Positions 18,007 to 26,747 of a DNA stretch of 64,000 nucleotides are shown here, piece after piece. A model generated the notes under the pieces. It ran no database searches, was not told the DNA's origin, and saw only the letters and a list, made by a program, of their open reading frames with translations. Both the position numbers and the translations under genes were made by a program. Every line of letters begins with the position of its first letter. The stretch's first letter is position 1. Source of the stretch: Streptomyces sp. KMM 9044 (GTDB taxonomy: Bacteria > Actinomycetota > Actinomycetes > Streptomycetales > Streptomycetaceae); the NCBI RefSeq assembly GCF_024701375.2, contig NZ_CP113910.1, forward strand, positions 1,240,001-1,304,000, given 5' to 3'.

Positions 18007-18896
18007 TACGCGGCTCCCTCGGTGATACGGCGGGTGCCGCGGTACGACTCCCAGGTCCAGGTCAGCGTGCGGCGGGCCATGACGCCGACGGCGTGCCGGC
18101 GGTAGCTCGCGGTACCGCGGACGTCGTCGATCGGGTTGCAGGAGGCGGAGCAGAGGTCGGCGAACTGCTTGGCCACCGACGGAGGGACGATCTTCCCGTT
18201 GTCCCAGAGACCGCCCTCGTCGAGCGCCGCGTTCAGGAACTCCTCGGCGGCGGTGGCCCGTACGGGGGTGGGCGCCGCGGAGCCGATGCCGGTGCGGACC
18301 GTGCGAGTGCCGGGGTGCAGGGCCAGGCCGAACGCGCACACGGCGATGACCACCGCGTTGCGGGTGCCGACCTTCGAGAACTGCTGCGGTCCGTCGGCCT
18401 TCTTGATGTGGACGGCGCGGATCAGTTCGTCGGGCGCCAGCGCGTTGCGCTTCACGCCGGTGTAGAAGGCGTCGATCGGGATGCGTCGGGACCCGCGCAC
18501 CGATACGGCCTCGACCTCGGCTCCCGCTGCGAGCAGTGCCGGGTGGGCGTCTCCGGCCGGGGAGGCGGTGCCGAGGTTGCCACCGACCCCGCCGCGGTTG
18601 CGGATCTGCGGGGAGGCGACGGTATGGGCGGCGAGGGCGAGGCCCGGCAGTTCGGCCCGCAGGTGCTCCATGATCCTCGTGTACGGGACGGAGGCGCCGA
18701 GCCGTACGGTGTCCTCGCCGACCTCCCACTCGGTGAGGTCGGCGATGCGGTTGAGGTCCATGAGGTACTCGGGTCTGCGGTGGTCGAAGTTGATCTCGAC
18801 CATCACGTCGGTGCCACCCGCAATCGGCACGGCGGTGGGGTGCTCGGCCTTCGCGGCGAGCGCCTCCTCCCAGCCGGCGGGGCGAAGGAAGTCCAT
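18006..18896 (-). CDS. FAD-binding subunit of the molybdenum hydroxylase
   Basis: A 296-aa medium subunit (CoxM/XdhB type). The FAD-binding motif PIAGGTDVMVEIN lies near residues 24-36, and IRNRGGVGGNLGTASPAGD near 98-116 contacts the FAD pyrophosphate and flavin. A CO dehydrogenase flavoprotein C-terminal domain follows. It is the first gene of the operon (FAD, 2Fe-2S, Mo, XdhC). Electrons would pass from Mo through two 2Fe-2S clusters to this FAD. Confidence 0.94.
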
Positions 18897-19304
18897 GACC
18901 GGCTCTCTTCTTCGTCTCGTGGGTCGTACGGATCTGGCCAGTCCGTGTGCGGCGGGCCCGGCTCGTTCATGGGGGATTCACGCGGAGTGGGCTCAGTACA
19001 CCGCCCGCTGCTCCACCCGGGTCAGTCACGAAAGACATGAAGGAGTTGCCTGGCCAGCGGGAGCATCTTGTAGATTCATATGAAAAGAGGACCTCGGTAA
19101 CCTCCTTGTTTTCCTCCGGAAACAACGGACACGGAGGAGACGGAGTACACAGTCCGGGGGACGGCCGACCGTACCGGATCGGCCACTCACCCGGACGCTT
19201 CGGGAAAGGCCCTTCACAGACCTTCCACGGCCTCCGGGCGGGGCCCTCCCCAGGCCCATCGTAGACATCGGTACACATCGAGACAGGGAACGGCGGCGAC
19301 GAGA
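18897..19304. promoter_or_regulatory. Divergent xdh operon/pucR intergenic region
   Basis: There are 408 bases between the divergent operon and the PucR regulator gene and I see no gene in them. The section 19070-19140 is unusually AT-rich for this genome (GATTCATATGAAAAGAGG and neighbours) and is the likely promoter/operator area. An XdhR- or PucR-type operator could not be assigned by eye. Confidence 0.5.
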
Positions 19305-21074
19305 ATGCGGCTGCGCGCACTGCTGGAGACCGACGCGCTGGGGCTCACGCTGCTCGGCGGCGAGGACGGGCTGGACCTCACCGTGCACGGGGTGATGACC
19401 ACCGACCTGAGGGACCCCAGCCGCTATCTCTCCGGCGGGGAACTCGTGCTCTCCGGTCTGGCCTGGCGCCGGGACGCCGCCGACTCCGAGCCGTTCGTAA
19501 GGCGTCTGGTGCAGGCGGGGGTCGTCGCCCTGGCGGCCGGCGAGGCGGAGCTGGGCACCGTCCCGGAGGACCTGGTCGCGGCCTGTGCGCGGCACCGGCT
19601 GCCGCTGTTCGCGGTGCACGAGTCGGTGGCCTTCGCGACGGTCACCGAGCATGTCGTGCGGCAGGTGTCCGGCGAGCGGGCCGGGGACCTCGCGGCCGTG
19701 GTGGACCGGCACCGGCGACTGATGGCGTCGGGCCCGGCGGGCGGCGGCCCGGACGCGGTGCTCGACCTGCTCGGCACCGACCTGGACCTGCGGGCGTGGG
19801 TGCTCTCGCCGACCGGGCGGCTGATCGCCGGTTCGAAGGCGGGGCCGCGGCTGCCCGACAACGTGTGCGTGCGGCTCGCGGCGGAGCAGCTGACGGCCGC
19901 CCGCGGCGGCCGCCCCGGACCGCACCGGGTGACCCCGGACGACCGGACGACGTACAGCCTCTTCCCGGTGCGCGGCGGCGGACCCGCGGGCCGGGCGGTG
20001 GCGGCCACCCCGCAGGCCGCGCAGCCCGCACCCAGCGGGCAGGGCGCACCGGCCTCCCCGGAGGTGCGAGACGGCAGGGACGGCAGGGACGGCAGGGACG
20101 GCAGGGAAACCGTGCTGTCGGACTGGCTGCTGGTGGTCGAGGCGGACGCCGGGGACTGGGCCGAGGAGCGGCTGGACCTGCTGTACGGGGTCGCCCAGCT
20201 GATCGCGGTCGAGCGGGACAGCCGGAACGCGGCACGCGCGGTACGGCGCCGGCTCGCGCAGGAGGTGCTGGAGCTGGTGCAGGCGGGCGCGGCGCCGGCC
20301 GAGGTCGCGGCCCGCCTGCGGGGGGCGGCACCGGTGCTGGTGCCCGGTCTCGGGGCCGCGCCGCACTGGCAGGTGGTCGTCGCGCGGGTCGACTGGGACG
20401 GCGGCGGGTCCGGGGGCGGGGCGGCGGCGCAGACGCTGCTCGAGGAGATCCTGGTCGACCCGGCGTCGACGGGACCCGAGCACTCCGACCGGATCGCGGT
20501 GGCGCACACCGGGGACGAGGCGGTCGCGCTCGTCCCGCTGTCCGCGGTGCCGAGCGAGCACGAAAGCGCCGACGGGCGGGGACTTCTCGCCGACGCCCTG
20601 CTGAAGTCCGTACGGGAGCCGCTGACGGCCGGTCTGGACGGCGACGGGCGGCTCACCCTCGGGGTCAGCGCGCCCGTGCACTCGGCGGAGGGGCTGCGCG
20701 GGGCCCTGGAGGAGGCCCGGCACGCACGGCGCGTGGCCGCGGCACGTCCGGGCCGGGTCTGCGCGGCCGGCCACCACGAGCTGGCCTCGCACGTCCTGCT
20801 GCTCCCGTTCGTCCCCGACGACGTGCGGCGGGCCTTCACCGCCCGCCTCCTGGACCCGCTGCGGGACTACGACCGGCGCCACCGCGCCGAACTGATCCCC
20901 ACGCTGGAGGCCTTCCTGGACTGCGACGGCTCCTGGACCCGCTGCGCCGCCCGGTTGCACCTGCACGTCAACACGCTGCGGTACCGGGTGGGGCGCATCG
21001 AGCAGCTGACGGGTCGTGACCTGTCCCGGCTGGAGGACAGGCTGGACTTCTTCCTGGCCCTCCGCATGAGCTGA
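19305..21074 (+). CDS. PucR-family transcriptional regulator (purine catabolism type)
   Basis: A 589-aa regulator. The N-terminal PucR domain (about 1-120) senses the pathway state, a GGDEF-like CdaR region follows, and the C-terminal PucR helix-turn-helix reads ARLHLHVNTLRYRVGRIEQL near 547-566. A (DGR)n stretch near residues 257-268, encoded by GGCAGGGAC repeats, interrupts a Pro/Ala-rich linker of variable type. It is divergent from the xanthine dehydrogenase operon, the expected target. The ATG at 19305 gives the conserved N-terminus MRLRALLE. Confidence 0.93.
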   Translation: MRLRALLETDALGLTLLGGEDGLDLTVHGVMTTDLRDPSRYLSGGELVLSGLAWRRDAADSEPFVRRLVQAGVVALAAGEAELGTVPEDLVAACARHRLPLFAVHESVAFATVTEHVVRQVSGERAGDLAAVVDRHRRLMASGPAGGGPDAVLDLLGTDLDLRAWVLSPTGRLIAGSKAGPRLPDNVCVRLAAEQLTAARGGRPGPHRVTPDDRTTYSLFPVRGGGPAGRAVAATPQAAQPAPSGQGAPASPEVRDGRDGRDGRDGRETVLSDWLLVVEADAGDWAEERLDLLYGVAQLIAVERDSRNAARAVRRRLAQEVLELVQAGAAPAEVAARLRGAAPVLVPGLGAAPHWQVVVARVDWDGGGSGGGAAAQTLLEEILVDPASTGPEHSDRIAVAHTGDEAVALVPLSAVPSEHESADGRGLLADALLKSVREPLTAGLDGDGRLTLGVSAPVHSAEGLRGALEEARHARRVAAARPGRVCAAGHHELASHVLLLPFVPDDVRRAFTARLLDPLRDYDRRHRAELIPTLEAFLDCDGSWTRCAARLHLHVNTLRYRVGRIEQLTGRDLSRLEDRLDFFLALRMS

Positions 21075-21193
21075 CGGCCCGGCGGCCGGCCGGCGTGCGC
21101 GTGGTGGGGGTGGCGCGTGGTGAGGGCGTGCGCCGGTGGGGAGTCGCGGGCACCGTCGGGCGGTCCACCGTTCGGGCCCGCTGATCCACGACT

Positions 21194-21211
21194 TTGTGAA
21201 ATCCTTCACCC
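21194..21211. promoter_or_regulatory. Rex (NADH/NAD+ sensor) operator-like site
   Basis: TTGTGAAATCCTTCACCC matches the actinobacterial Rex consensus TTGTGAANNNNTTCACAA at every fixed base except the last two. It lies about 80 bp upstream of the start of the TPR-like gene at 21293. Confidence 0.5.
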
Positions 21212-21292
21212 ACCCTCTTGGCCCGGCCCCGTTGTTCGTGCTGAGATGCGGCCACCACTCAACAGCTCGATGGCGTGCTCGGGGAGGGCAAC

Positions 21293-22075
21293 GTGGCGCA
21301 CACCGCCATGTCTGGTAACGGAACGACCGCTGGTGACGATCCCCTCCAGACCGCGGTATGGCGGTTGCGCTCACGCGCCTGCTGGGCCGACGCCGCCGCC
21401 CTGCTCACCCCGGACACCCCGGCCGCGGCGCTGCAGCGGTCGTCGCTCCTGGTGGAACGGTGCCTGTACACGGAGACGGGCTGGGGCGAGGCCGAGGACG
21501 CGCTGCGGACGGCCGAAGCGCTGGCCGACACCGACGACGAACGGGGCGCCGCCGCTTGTGAACGCGGGTACCTGGCCTACGCCGCCACCCTGCTCGCGGT
21601 GCGCGACCGGGCCGACGAGGCTCGGGCCGCGCTCGGGCGTGCGGCGGCGCTGATCCCTCCGGGAGCCCCGGCACGGTCGCTGCTGGACTTCCGGCGCGGG
21701 CTGATCGCCGAGAACCTGGCCCGCTCCCCGCAGTCGGCGCGTGCCGCGTACCGCCGCGCCCACGCGGGCGCCACCGCGCACGCCGACCCACTGCTGCTCT
21801 CCGGCACCTGGCGCCACCTCGCCGGGCTCGCCCTGCGGGACGGCGAGGTGGCGGAGGCGCGGCACGGCTTCGCCGAATCGCTGCGGATCCGCGAGGAGTT
21901 GGGCTACCTGGTCGGCACGGCGCCGGCCCTGGTCTCCCTCGCCGACACGGAGACCGAGCCGGAGGCGTCCCGTCTGCGCGAGGAGGCCCGCCGGCTGCTG
22001 CGCCTGCTCGGCGGCGTCCCCACCTGGCTGTCCCGCCAGCTGGCCCCACCGGCCCCGGGAGCGGCGACGGCGTAG
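21293..22075 (+). CDS. TPR-like tetratricopeptide/helical-repeat protein of unknown function
   Basis: A 260-aa, largely alpha-helical protein with repeated A/L/R-rich helix pairs typical of tetratricopeptide-like superhelices (LVERCLYTETGWGEAEDALR, RADEARAALGRAAALIP, and a degenerate later repeat). It has no DNA-binding or catalytic motif and no signal peptide. It would be a cytoplasmic scaffold or a remnant-like relative of regulator TPR domains. The GTG at 21293 follows GGGGAGGG. A Rex-like site lies in its promoter region. Gene family not recognised. Confidence 0.7.
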   Translation: MAHTAMSGNGTTAGDDPLQTAVWRLRSRACWADAAALLTPDTPAAALQRSSLLVERCLYTETGWGEAEDALRTAEALADTDDERGAAACERGYLAYAATLLAVRDRADEARAALGRAAALIPPGAPARSLLDFRRGLIAENLARSPQSARAAYRRAHAGATAHADPLLLSGTWRHLAGLALRDGEVAEARHGFAESLRIREELGYLVGTAPALVSLADTETEPEASRLREEARRLLRLLGGVPTWLSRQLAPPAPGAATA

Positions 22076-22091
22076 GAAAGCCGGTGGCCGC

Positions 22092-22129
22092 GGCCCCGGT
22101 GCCGCGTGCCGGGACGCGGCACCGGGGCC
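22092..22129. terminator. Bidirectional hairpin between convergent genes
   Basis: Perfect 15-bp arms (GGCCCCGGTGCCGCG and its complement) with an 8-nt loop lie between the TPR-like gene and the minus-strand GntR gene. Confidence 0.8.
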
Positions 22130-22137
22130 TCCGTGCT

Positions 22138-22983
22138 TCAGAGCGCGCCGGCGAAGTGCTCCCCCACCAGTGACCGCACCGCGTCCCGGTCGCCCGCGAC
22201 CAGCGCGTCCAGCAGGGTCGTGTGCTGGTGGGCGTCGGCCACCAGCCCCGCCCGGCCGAGGGGGCCGGGGACGGTGCCGGCCAGGGGCCACTGGGCGCGG
22301 CGGTGGAGGTCATCGGCGGTGCGGACCAGCTGGTCGTTGCCCGCGAGGGCGAGCACCGCGCGGTGGAAGGCGCGGTCGGACTCGGCGTACGTGGCCCGGC
22401 AGCCGGAGGAGGCGGCGCGGACGGTGGCCTCGGCGAGGGGGCGCAGTTCGGCCCAGCGCTCGGCGGGCACCGTAGCGGCCAGCCGCAGCACCACCGGGAC
22501 CTCGATCAGTGCCCGGACCTCGGCCAGTTCGGCGAGTTCCCGGTCGCCCCGCTCGGCGACCCTGAAACCCCGGTTGGGCACGACCTCGACCGCGCCCTCG
22601 AGGGTGAGCTGCTGCATGGCCTCCCGGACGGGTGTCGCGGAGACCCCGAACCGCTCGGCCAGCACCGGTGCGGAGTACACCGCGCCGGGCCGCAGGTCGC
22701 CCGTCACCAGCGCGGTGCGCAGCGCGGCGAGGATCTGCCCGCGCACGGAGGACCGCTGGACGGGCGTCCGGGGCCGGGGAAGGACCGCGGCCGGTTCGCC
22801 GTGGGTGTGCTCACCGCGTACGGCGTCGTCCCGGCCTGGTGCGGCGTCGGCTTCCCCGCCCCGCACGCCGGACCGGGCGGGCACCCTGACTCTGCCCGCT
22901 CCCGTACCTGTACGCGCGTCCGCGCCGTCCTGTCCGGCCCCGGCGTCACCCGCCCCTGTGAAGCCCTTCGTGCCCTGCCTCAC
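22138..22983 (-). CDS. GntR-family (FadR/FCD subfamily) transcriptional regulator
   Basis: A 281-aa regulator. A long, low-complexity N-terminal extension (about 75 residues, G/A/R/P-rich) precedes the winged helix-turn-helix (SAPVLAERFGVSATPVREAM near 103-122) and the C-terminal FCD ligand-binding domain. The FCD metal/carboxylate ligands are suggested by D..FH in SDRAFHRAVL and later histidines in DAHQHTTLLDAL. The GTG at 22983 is well supported by a GAGGAGG ribosome binding site, so the extension is probably translated. Effector unknown; FCD regulators usually sense organic acids. Confidence 0.92.
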   Translation of the reverse strand: MRQGTKGFTGAGDAGAGQDGADARTGTGAGRVRVPARSGVRGGEADAAPGRDDAVRGEHTHGEPAAVLPRPRTPVQRSSVRGQILAALRTALVTGDLRPGAVYSAPVLAERFGVSATPVREAMQQLTLEGAVEVVPNRGFRVAERGDRELAELAEVRALIEVPVVLRLAATVPAERWAELRPLAEATVRAASSGCRATYAESDRAFHRAVLALAGNDQLVRTADDLHRRAQWPLAGTVPGPLGRAGLVADAHQHTTLLDALVAGDRDAVRSLVGEHFAGAL

Positions 22984-23095
22984 GGGGTCCTCCTCGGGAC
23001 GTTTCGGTACTTGAGGTCATTACGGCGGCTTGCCAGCCGCCCGTCAAGCACCATACGGGCACAGGCCCCCCGGTTCACATCTCGGCGATCTTGGG

Positions 23096-23114
23096 TAAGG
23101 TGAGCCTTACCTTT
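23096..23114. promoter_or_regulatory. Iron box (DmdR1/IdeR-type operator)
   Basis: TAAGGTGAGCCTTACCTTT contains the dyad AAGGTNAGCCTNACCTT expected for DtxR-family iron repressors (TTAGGTTAGGCTAACCTAA consensus). It lies about 50 bp upstream of the FhuF-like gene. Confidence 0.75.
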
Positions 23115-23162
23115 ATCGGTCCGGCGTCGGGCCGGTTCGGCGACATGCGAAGGGGTGGTCCC

Positions 23163-24077
23163 ATGGCAGCAACCGGTTCGGCCGTCGCGGACGCGTACGC
23201 CCGCCTGGCGGAGGCCTTCCCGGCACTCGCCGTCACGGAGCTCGCCGCCGGCGAGGAAACGCCCCGGGACGGCGCCTGGGTGTCCGCCGACGCGCTCGCC
23301 CAGGGGGACAGCGGCTCCGCCCTGGACGCCTTCCTGTCCTGGGACGACAGTCAGGTGCTGCGGGACTACGGACAGCGGGGCCGCCCCGACGTGGTCGCCA
23401 GCTTCGGCCTGCACCGCTACGCCTGGCCCGCCTGTCTGCTGATCACCGTGCCGTGGTTCCTGCACCGCCGCGTGCCCCGTTACCCCGTGACCCACGTCTC
23501 CTTCGACCGCGCCGCCGCCGGACTCGCCGTGGGCCGCATGGCCGTACGCCCCGACACGTTCGCCTGCCTTCCGGACGACCCGGCGGCCGCGCTGCCCGGC
23601 GCCCGCGTGGTCCCGGACGAGGAGGCCCTGCGGGCCGAGGTACGCGCCGCCGTCGCCGAGCACCTCGGCCCCGTCCTGGCGGGCTTCGGCCCGAGGATGC
23701 GCCGTCGCGGCCGCGCCCTGTGGGGTATGGCGACCGACGAGATCGTGGAGAGCCTGCGGTACATCGGGCAGTTGCTCGGCGAGGAGCAGCGGGCCCTGCG
23801 GGAGCTGGAACTGCTGCTGCCCGGCGCCACCCGGCCGTACGTCGGCGCGGCGGGCTTCCGCCCGGCCACCGGGCCCGACGGCGAGGCCACGCACACCCGG
23901 GACCGGATCAGCTGCTGCATGTTCTACACCCTCCGTCCCGACGACGTCTGCGCCAACTGCCCGCGCACCTGCGGCGCCGGAAGGACGAAGGGAAGGGTGA
24001 GCGAAGAGGTGGCCACCGGCAAGGTCATCAGCATGCCCACCGAGGAGGCCGTCATGCCGGTGGCGAAGGCGAGTTGA
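23163..24077 (+). CDS. FhuF-like (2Fe-2S) ferric siderophore reductase family protein
   Basis: A 304-aa cytoplasmic protein related to FhuF ferric-siderophore reductases, which release iron from imported ferrisiderophores. The C-terminal cysteine cluster CCMFYTLRPDDVCANCPRTC (residues around 255-275) resembles the atypical [2Fe-2S] motif C-C-x10-C-x2-C. The ATG at 23163 follows AAGGGGTGG; an earlier ATG (23146) is possible. An iron box just upstream indicates repression by DmdR1 when iron is sufficient, which agrees with the function. No siderophore transporter gene is adjacent. Confidence 0.85.
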   Translation: MAATGSAVADAYARLAEAFPALAVTELAAGEETPRDGAWVSADALAQGDSGSALDAFLSWDDSQVLRDYGQRGRPDVVASFGLHRYAWPACLLITVPWFLHRRVPRYPVTHVSFDRAAAGLAVGRMAVRPDTFACLPDDPAAALPGARVVPDEEALRAEVRAAVAEHLGPVLAGFGPRMRRRGRALWGMATDEIVESLRYIGQLLGEEQRALRELELLLPGATRPYVGAAGFRPATGPDGEATHTRDRISCCMFYTLRPDDVCANCPRTCGAGRTKGRVSEEVATGKVISMPTEEAVMPVAKAS

Positions 24078-24196
24078 CGTCGCGTCACTCGTCGATCCGT
24101 CCACCCGTCCGCTGGATCTGCCCGGTTCTGCACCACCACGAAGGTCACAGGGTCTTCACGATTTCCTCGCTTGTTGTGAGGCGTCTCCACGGAAGC

Positions 24197-24365
24197 ACCC
24201 GTACGGGTAGTCTCATTCGAACCCAACTCTCGCCCCTCACGCGTCAGTTCGAGCAGAACGCCGCCCTGGGCACCTCCTCGCACTTCATGGCGGCCACTTG
24301 CCCCGAAATCCCCAGAGGAGCGGCGGGATTGGGCCACTATGGCGGGCGTTACGCCCTATCCCAAT
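24197..24365 (+). promoter_or_regulatory. Palindrome and structured leader before the DUF2637 gene
   Basis: The 303-base gap upstream of the DUF2637 gene has no other gene. It holds the perfect 12-bp palindrome ACCCGTACGGGT at 24197-24208. It also has a two-part stem-loop at 24328-24365, with ATTGGG pairing with CCCAAT around an inner GGGCG-TTA-CGCCC hairpin. The stem-loop ends about 15 bases before the start codon, so it could control translation. Confidence 0.45.
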
Positions 24366-24380
24366 GCAAGGGGCCCCTAG

Positions 24381-25424
24381 ATGAGACTGACCGACATATC
24401 GCCGAATTGGCTGCTTCCGGGCGCCGTGCTGCTCCTGGGCATGCTGGTGGCGGTGGCGGTGCTCGCGCGCGGCAAGCGCTCCTCGGTCAAGGACACGAGC
24501 GCGGACGACTCGTGGGAGCGCAGCGAAGAGCGCCGCAGGCGCAAGGAGGCTCTGTACGGCACCGTCTCCTACATCCTGCTGTTCTGCTGTGCCGCGGTGG
24601 CGGCCGCACTCTCCTTCCACGGTCTGGTCGGCTTCGGCGAGCAGAACCTCGGCCTGTCCGACGGCTGGCAGTACCTCGTGCCCTTCGGTCTGGACGGCGC
24701 GGCGATGTTCTGCTCGGTGCTCGCCGTGCGCGAGGCCAGCCACGGTGACGCGGCACTCGGCTCCCGCATACTCGTGTGGACCTTCGCGTTCGCCGCGGCC
24801 TGGTTCAACTGGGTGCACGCTCCCCGGGGCATAGGGCACGCGGGCGCTCCGCACTTCTTCGCGGGTATGTCCCTGTCGGCGGCCGTGCTGTTCGACCGCG
24901 CGCTGAAGCAGACCCGCCGGGCCGCCCTGCGTGAACAGGGCCTGGTGCCGCGTCCGTTGCCGCAGATCCGCATCGTCCGCTGGCTGCGGGCTCCCCGGGA
25001 GACGTACCGTGCCTGGTCGCTGATGCTGCTGGAGGGCGTACGCAGCCTCGACGAGGCGGTCGAGGAGGTCCGCGAGGACCGGCGCCAGAAGGACGAGACG
25101 CGCCGGCGCCGGCGCGTCCAGGAGCGGGTGGAACGGGCGCGGCTGAAGGCCATCAGCCGGGGCCACCGCGCTCTCGTGGGCGGCGGCGGCCACCCCATGG
25201 AGGCCCCGACGGTGGAGCGGGCGGACGACGTGACGGCCAAGGAGCCTGCCATAGTGGCGCCGGAGACCGCCCTCCCCGTTCGCTCGCGTCCGTCCCTGCA
25301 GCCGGTACGCGGTGGTTCCGATCCGATGACCGTCGACCTCACCGCGGAGGACGACACCCAGGCGCTGCCTCGTCTGGACTCCCTCGAGCGCAAGCTCAAG
25401 GACCTGGAGCAGCAGTTCGGCTGA
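24381..25424 (+). CDS. DUF2637 domain-containing membrane protein
   Basis: A 347-aa protein. One N-terminal membrane segment (LLPGAVLLLGMLVAVAVLA, residues 11-29) is followed by a charged stretch. Then come four hydrophobic helices between about 60 and 175 (DUF2637), related to SpdB-type plasmid-spread proteins of actinomycetes. The C-terminal half is cytoplasmic, with an R/E-rich coiled coil (about 215-260) and a final leucine-zipper-like helix (LDSLERKLKDLEQQFG). Function is not established for the chromosomal family. The adjacent small ATPase gene converges on it. Confidence 0.85.
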   Translation: MRLTDISPNWLLPGAVLLLGMLVAVAVLARGKRSSVKDTSADDSWERSEERRRRKEALYGTVSYILLFCCAAVAAALSFHGLVGFGEQNLGLSDGWQYLVPFGLDGAAMFCSVLAVREASHGDAALGSRILVWTFAFAAAWFNWVHAPRGIGHAGAPHFFAGMSLSAAVLFDRALKQTRRAALREQGLVPRPLPQIRIVRWLRAPRETYRAWSLMLLEGVRSLDEAVEEVREDRRQKDETRRRRRVQERVERARLKAISRGHRALVGGGGHPMEAPTVERADDVTAKEPAIVAPETALPVRSRPSLQPVRGGSDPMTVDLTAEDDTQALPRLDSLERKLKDLEQQFG

Positions 25425-25444
25425 CGCGGGCGGGACGGGACAGG

Positions 25445-25499
25445 GCATTCGACGGGACGGGGTACGGCCCGTGCGGCCGTACCCCGTCCCGTCGAATGC
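25445..25499. terminator. Perfect 25-bp-stem bidirectional terminator
   Basis: Arms at 25445-25469 and 25475-25499 are perfectly complementary with the 5-nt loop CGTGC. It separates the convergent DUF2637 and ATP-binding genes. Confidence 0.9.
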
Positions 25500-25512
25500 G
25501 CCGACGCCGGTG

Positions 25513-25998
25513 TCAGGCGGCGTCCGCTTCGAGTTCGAACCAGACCGCCTTGCCCACTCCGTGCGCCCTGACTCCCCACGCGTCGGCGAGGGACTCGACC
25601 AGGACCAGCCCCCGGCCGTGCGTACCGTCGTCGACGACCGGTACCCGTGGCCGGGGTTCGTGGTCCACGAAGTCCCTTACCTCGACCCGTAGTCCACGAG
25701 GTCCGACGGTGGCCGTCAGGACCGCCGCCCGGTCGGTGTGGATCAGCGCGTTGGTGACGAGCTCGGTGGTGAGGAGCTCCGCCGTCTCCGACTGTCCGGG
25801 CCTTCCCCAGTGCCTGAGCATGTGTCGTAGGTCGTGACGGGACTCGGGCACCGCCCGCAGGTCCGCCCGCCCCAGTCGGCGTTGCAGCCGGGCCGCCGCC
25901 GGTGCCTGCTCCGCGCCCTCGTCGGCCGTCCCCTCCACGGTCGTCACCGAGCCGGTCCCGGCCACGCCGGGACGACCCCCTTGTGCCTGCCTTCTCAT
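25513..25998 (-). CDS. ATP-binding regulatory protein (HATPase_c_2, RsbW/SpoIIAB-like)
   Basis: A 161-aa protein of the anti-sigma-factor kinase fold, widespread in Streptomyces. The N box reads LLTTELVTNALIHTDRAA, the G1 motif VDDGTHGRGL, followed by LVESLADAWGV and a terminal strand KAVWFELE. Such proteins bind ATP and may phosphorylate anti-anti-sigma partners; the partner is not encoded next to it. An upstream ATG (26061) is possible, but third-position GC in that 21-codon extension is low, so 25998 is preferred. Confidence 0.85.
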   Translation of the reverse strand: MRRQAQGGRPGVAGTGSVTTVEGTADEGAEQAPAAARLQRRLGRADLRAVPESRHDLRHMLRHWGRPGQSETAELLTTELVTNALIHTDRAAVLTATVGPRGLRVEVRDFVDHEPRPRVPVVDDGTHGRGLVLVESLADAWGVRAHGVGKAVWFELEADAA

Positions 25999-26261
25999 GG
26001 CCCCCGCCCGCGTTCCGGTGTCGATTCCCCCTGCGGCTCGAACACGTCCAAGGGAATCCATGCCCTGTCACCCACGCGGCAGTCATGCGGCGGTCGCCAG
26101 GCGTCCTGAAAGCCGGATATTGGCCGAATTTCAACGGCCACACACGTGTGCGGGATCGTCCTCCCGGCCCCCGTGGCGAGAGGACGACCCCGGGTTCGCG
26201 GTGGTCGTGCGGTCCGTTGCGGACCATGTACTACCGGCCGGTTCACTTCCGGGCGCCCGTG

Positions 26262-26395
26262 TCAGTACAGCTTGTTGACGGCCTTGGCCGTCGTCTTCTT
26301 GAAGGCGGACACCGGGGCGTCGCCGAGGACGCCCCTCTGCCCCCAGCTCACGATGGTGACCGTCCTGCCGTCGCGTCCCACCGACAGCAAGGGAC
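26262..26395 (-). pseudogene. C-terminal remnant of an unidentified protein
   Basis: On the minus strand a short coding-like segment reads LLSVGRDGRTVTIVSWGQRG, then VLGDAPVSAFKKTTAKAVNK, and ends in a TGA at 26262. Its codon usage is that of a real gene, but the frame has no start and stops abruptly near 26395 where an unrelated plus-strand remnant begins. The family is not recognised. Confidence 0.45.
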
Positions 26396-26398
26396 CAG

Positions 26399-26741
26399 GG
26401 CTACGGCGGCGCCCTCACCCCGCGGTACCTCGCGGCGGGCCTGGACAAGGACCGGCCGATCGCCCGCCCGGTCGCCGGGAACGACGCCGGTACACCGGTC
26501 CCCGCGGTCCGTATGCCCTACCGGGTCTCCGCGAAGGACCCGGAGGTACTGGAGGTGACCGCCACGGCCGCGGGCTGCGACTGTCGCTGGTACCTGGAGC
26601 TGGAACTGGTCCTCGGGCAGCCGCTCCGGCACCGTCCGGATCGACGACGGCGGCCGTCCGTTCCGCACCAGCGGCATCGAGGGCCCGCCCCGCTACGAGT
26701 ACGACACCTCCAACTGTCGCTGGACACCCCGTACGGGCTGA
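26399..26741 (+). pseudogene. C-terminal remnant of an unidentified Streptomyces protein, frameshifted
   Basis: From about 26399 a plus-strand segment reads GYGGALTPRYLAAGLDKDRP and continues through TAAGCDCRWYLELE. Near 26620 the homologous reading moves to another frame (SGTVRIDDGGRPFRTSGIEG, then YEYDTSNCRWTP and a TGA at 26739-26741). There is no start. Alternation of strands, conserved cysteines and aromatic residues suggest an extracytoplasmic beta domain. It ends 6 bp before the poxB stop on the other strand. Confidence 0.5.
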
Positions 26742-26747
26742 ACACCC

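Noticed and set aside
20070..20106. GGCAGGGAC repeat as a separate repeat element
   Set aside because: It is inside the pucR reading frame and encodes a DGR linker; noted there.
24180..24260. tRNA-like look (GTTCGAG- and TTCGAACC-like loops)
   Set aside because: No acceptor stem or anticodon arm can be drawn around these triplets.
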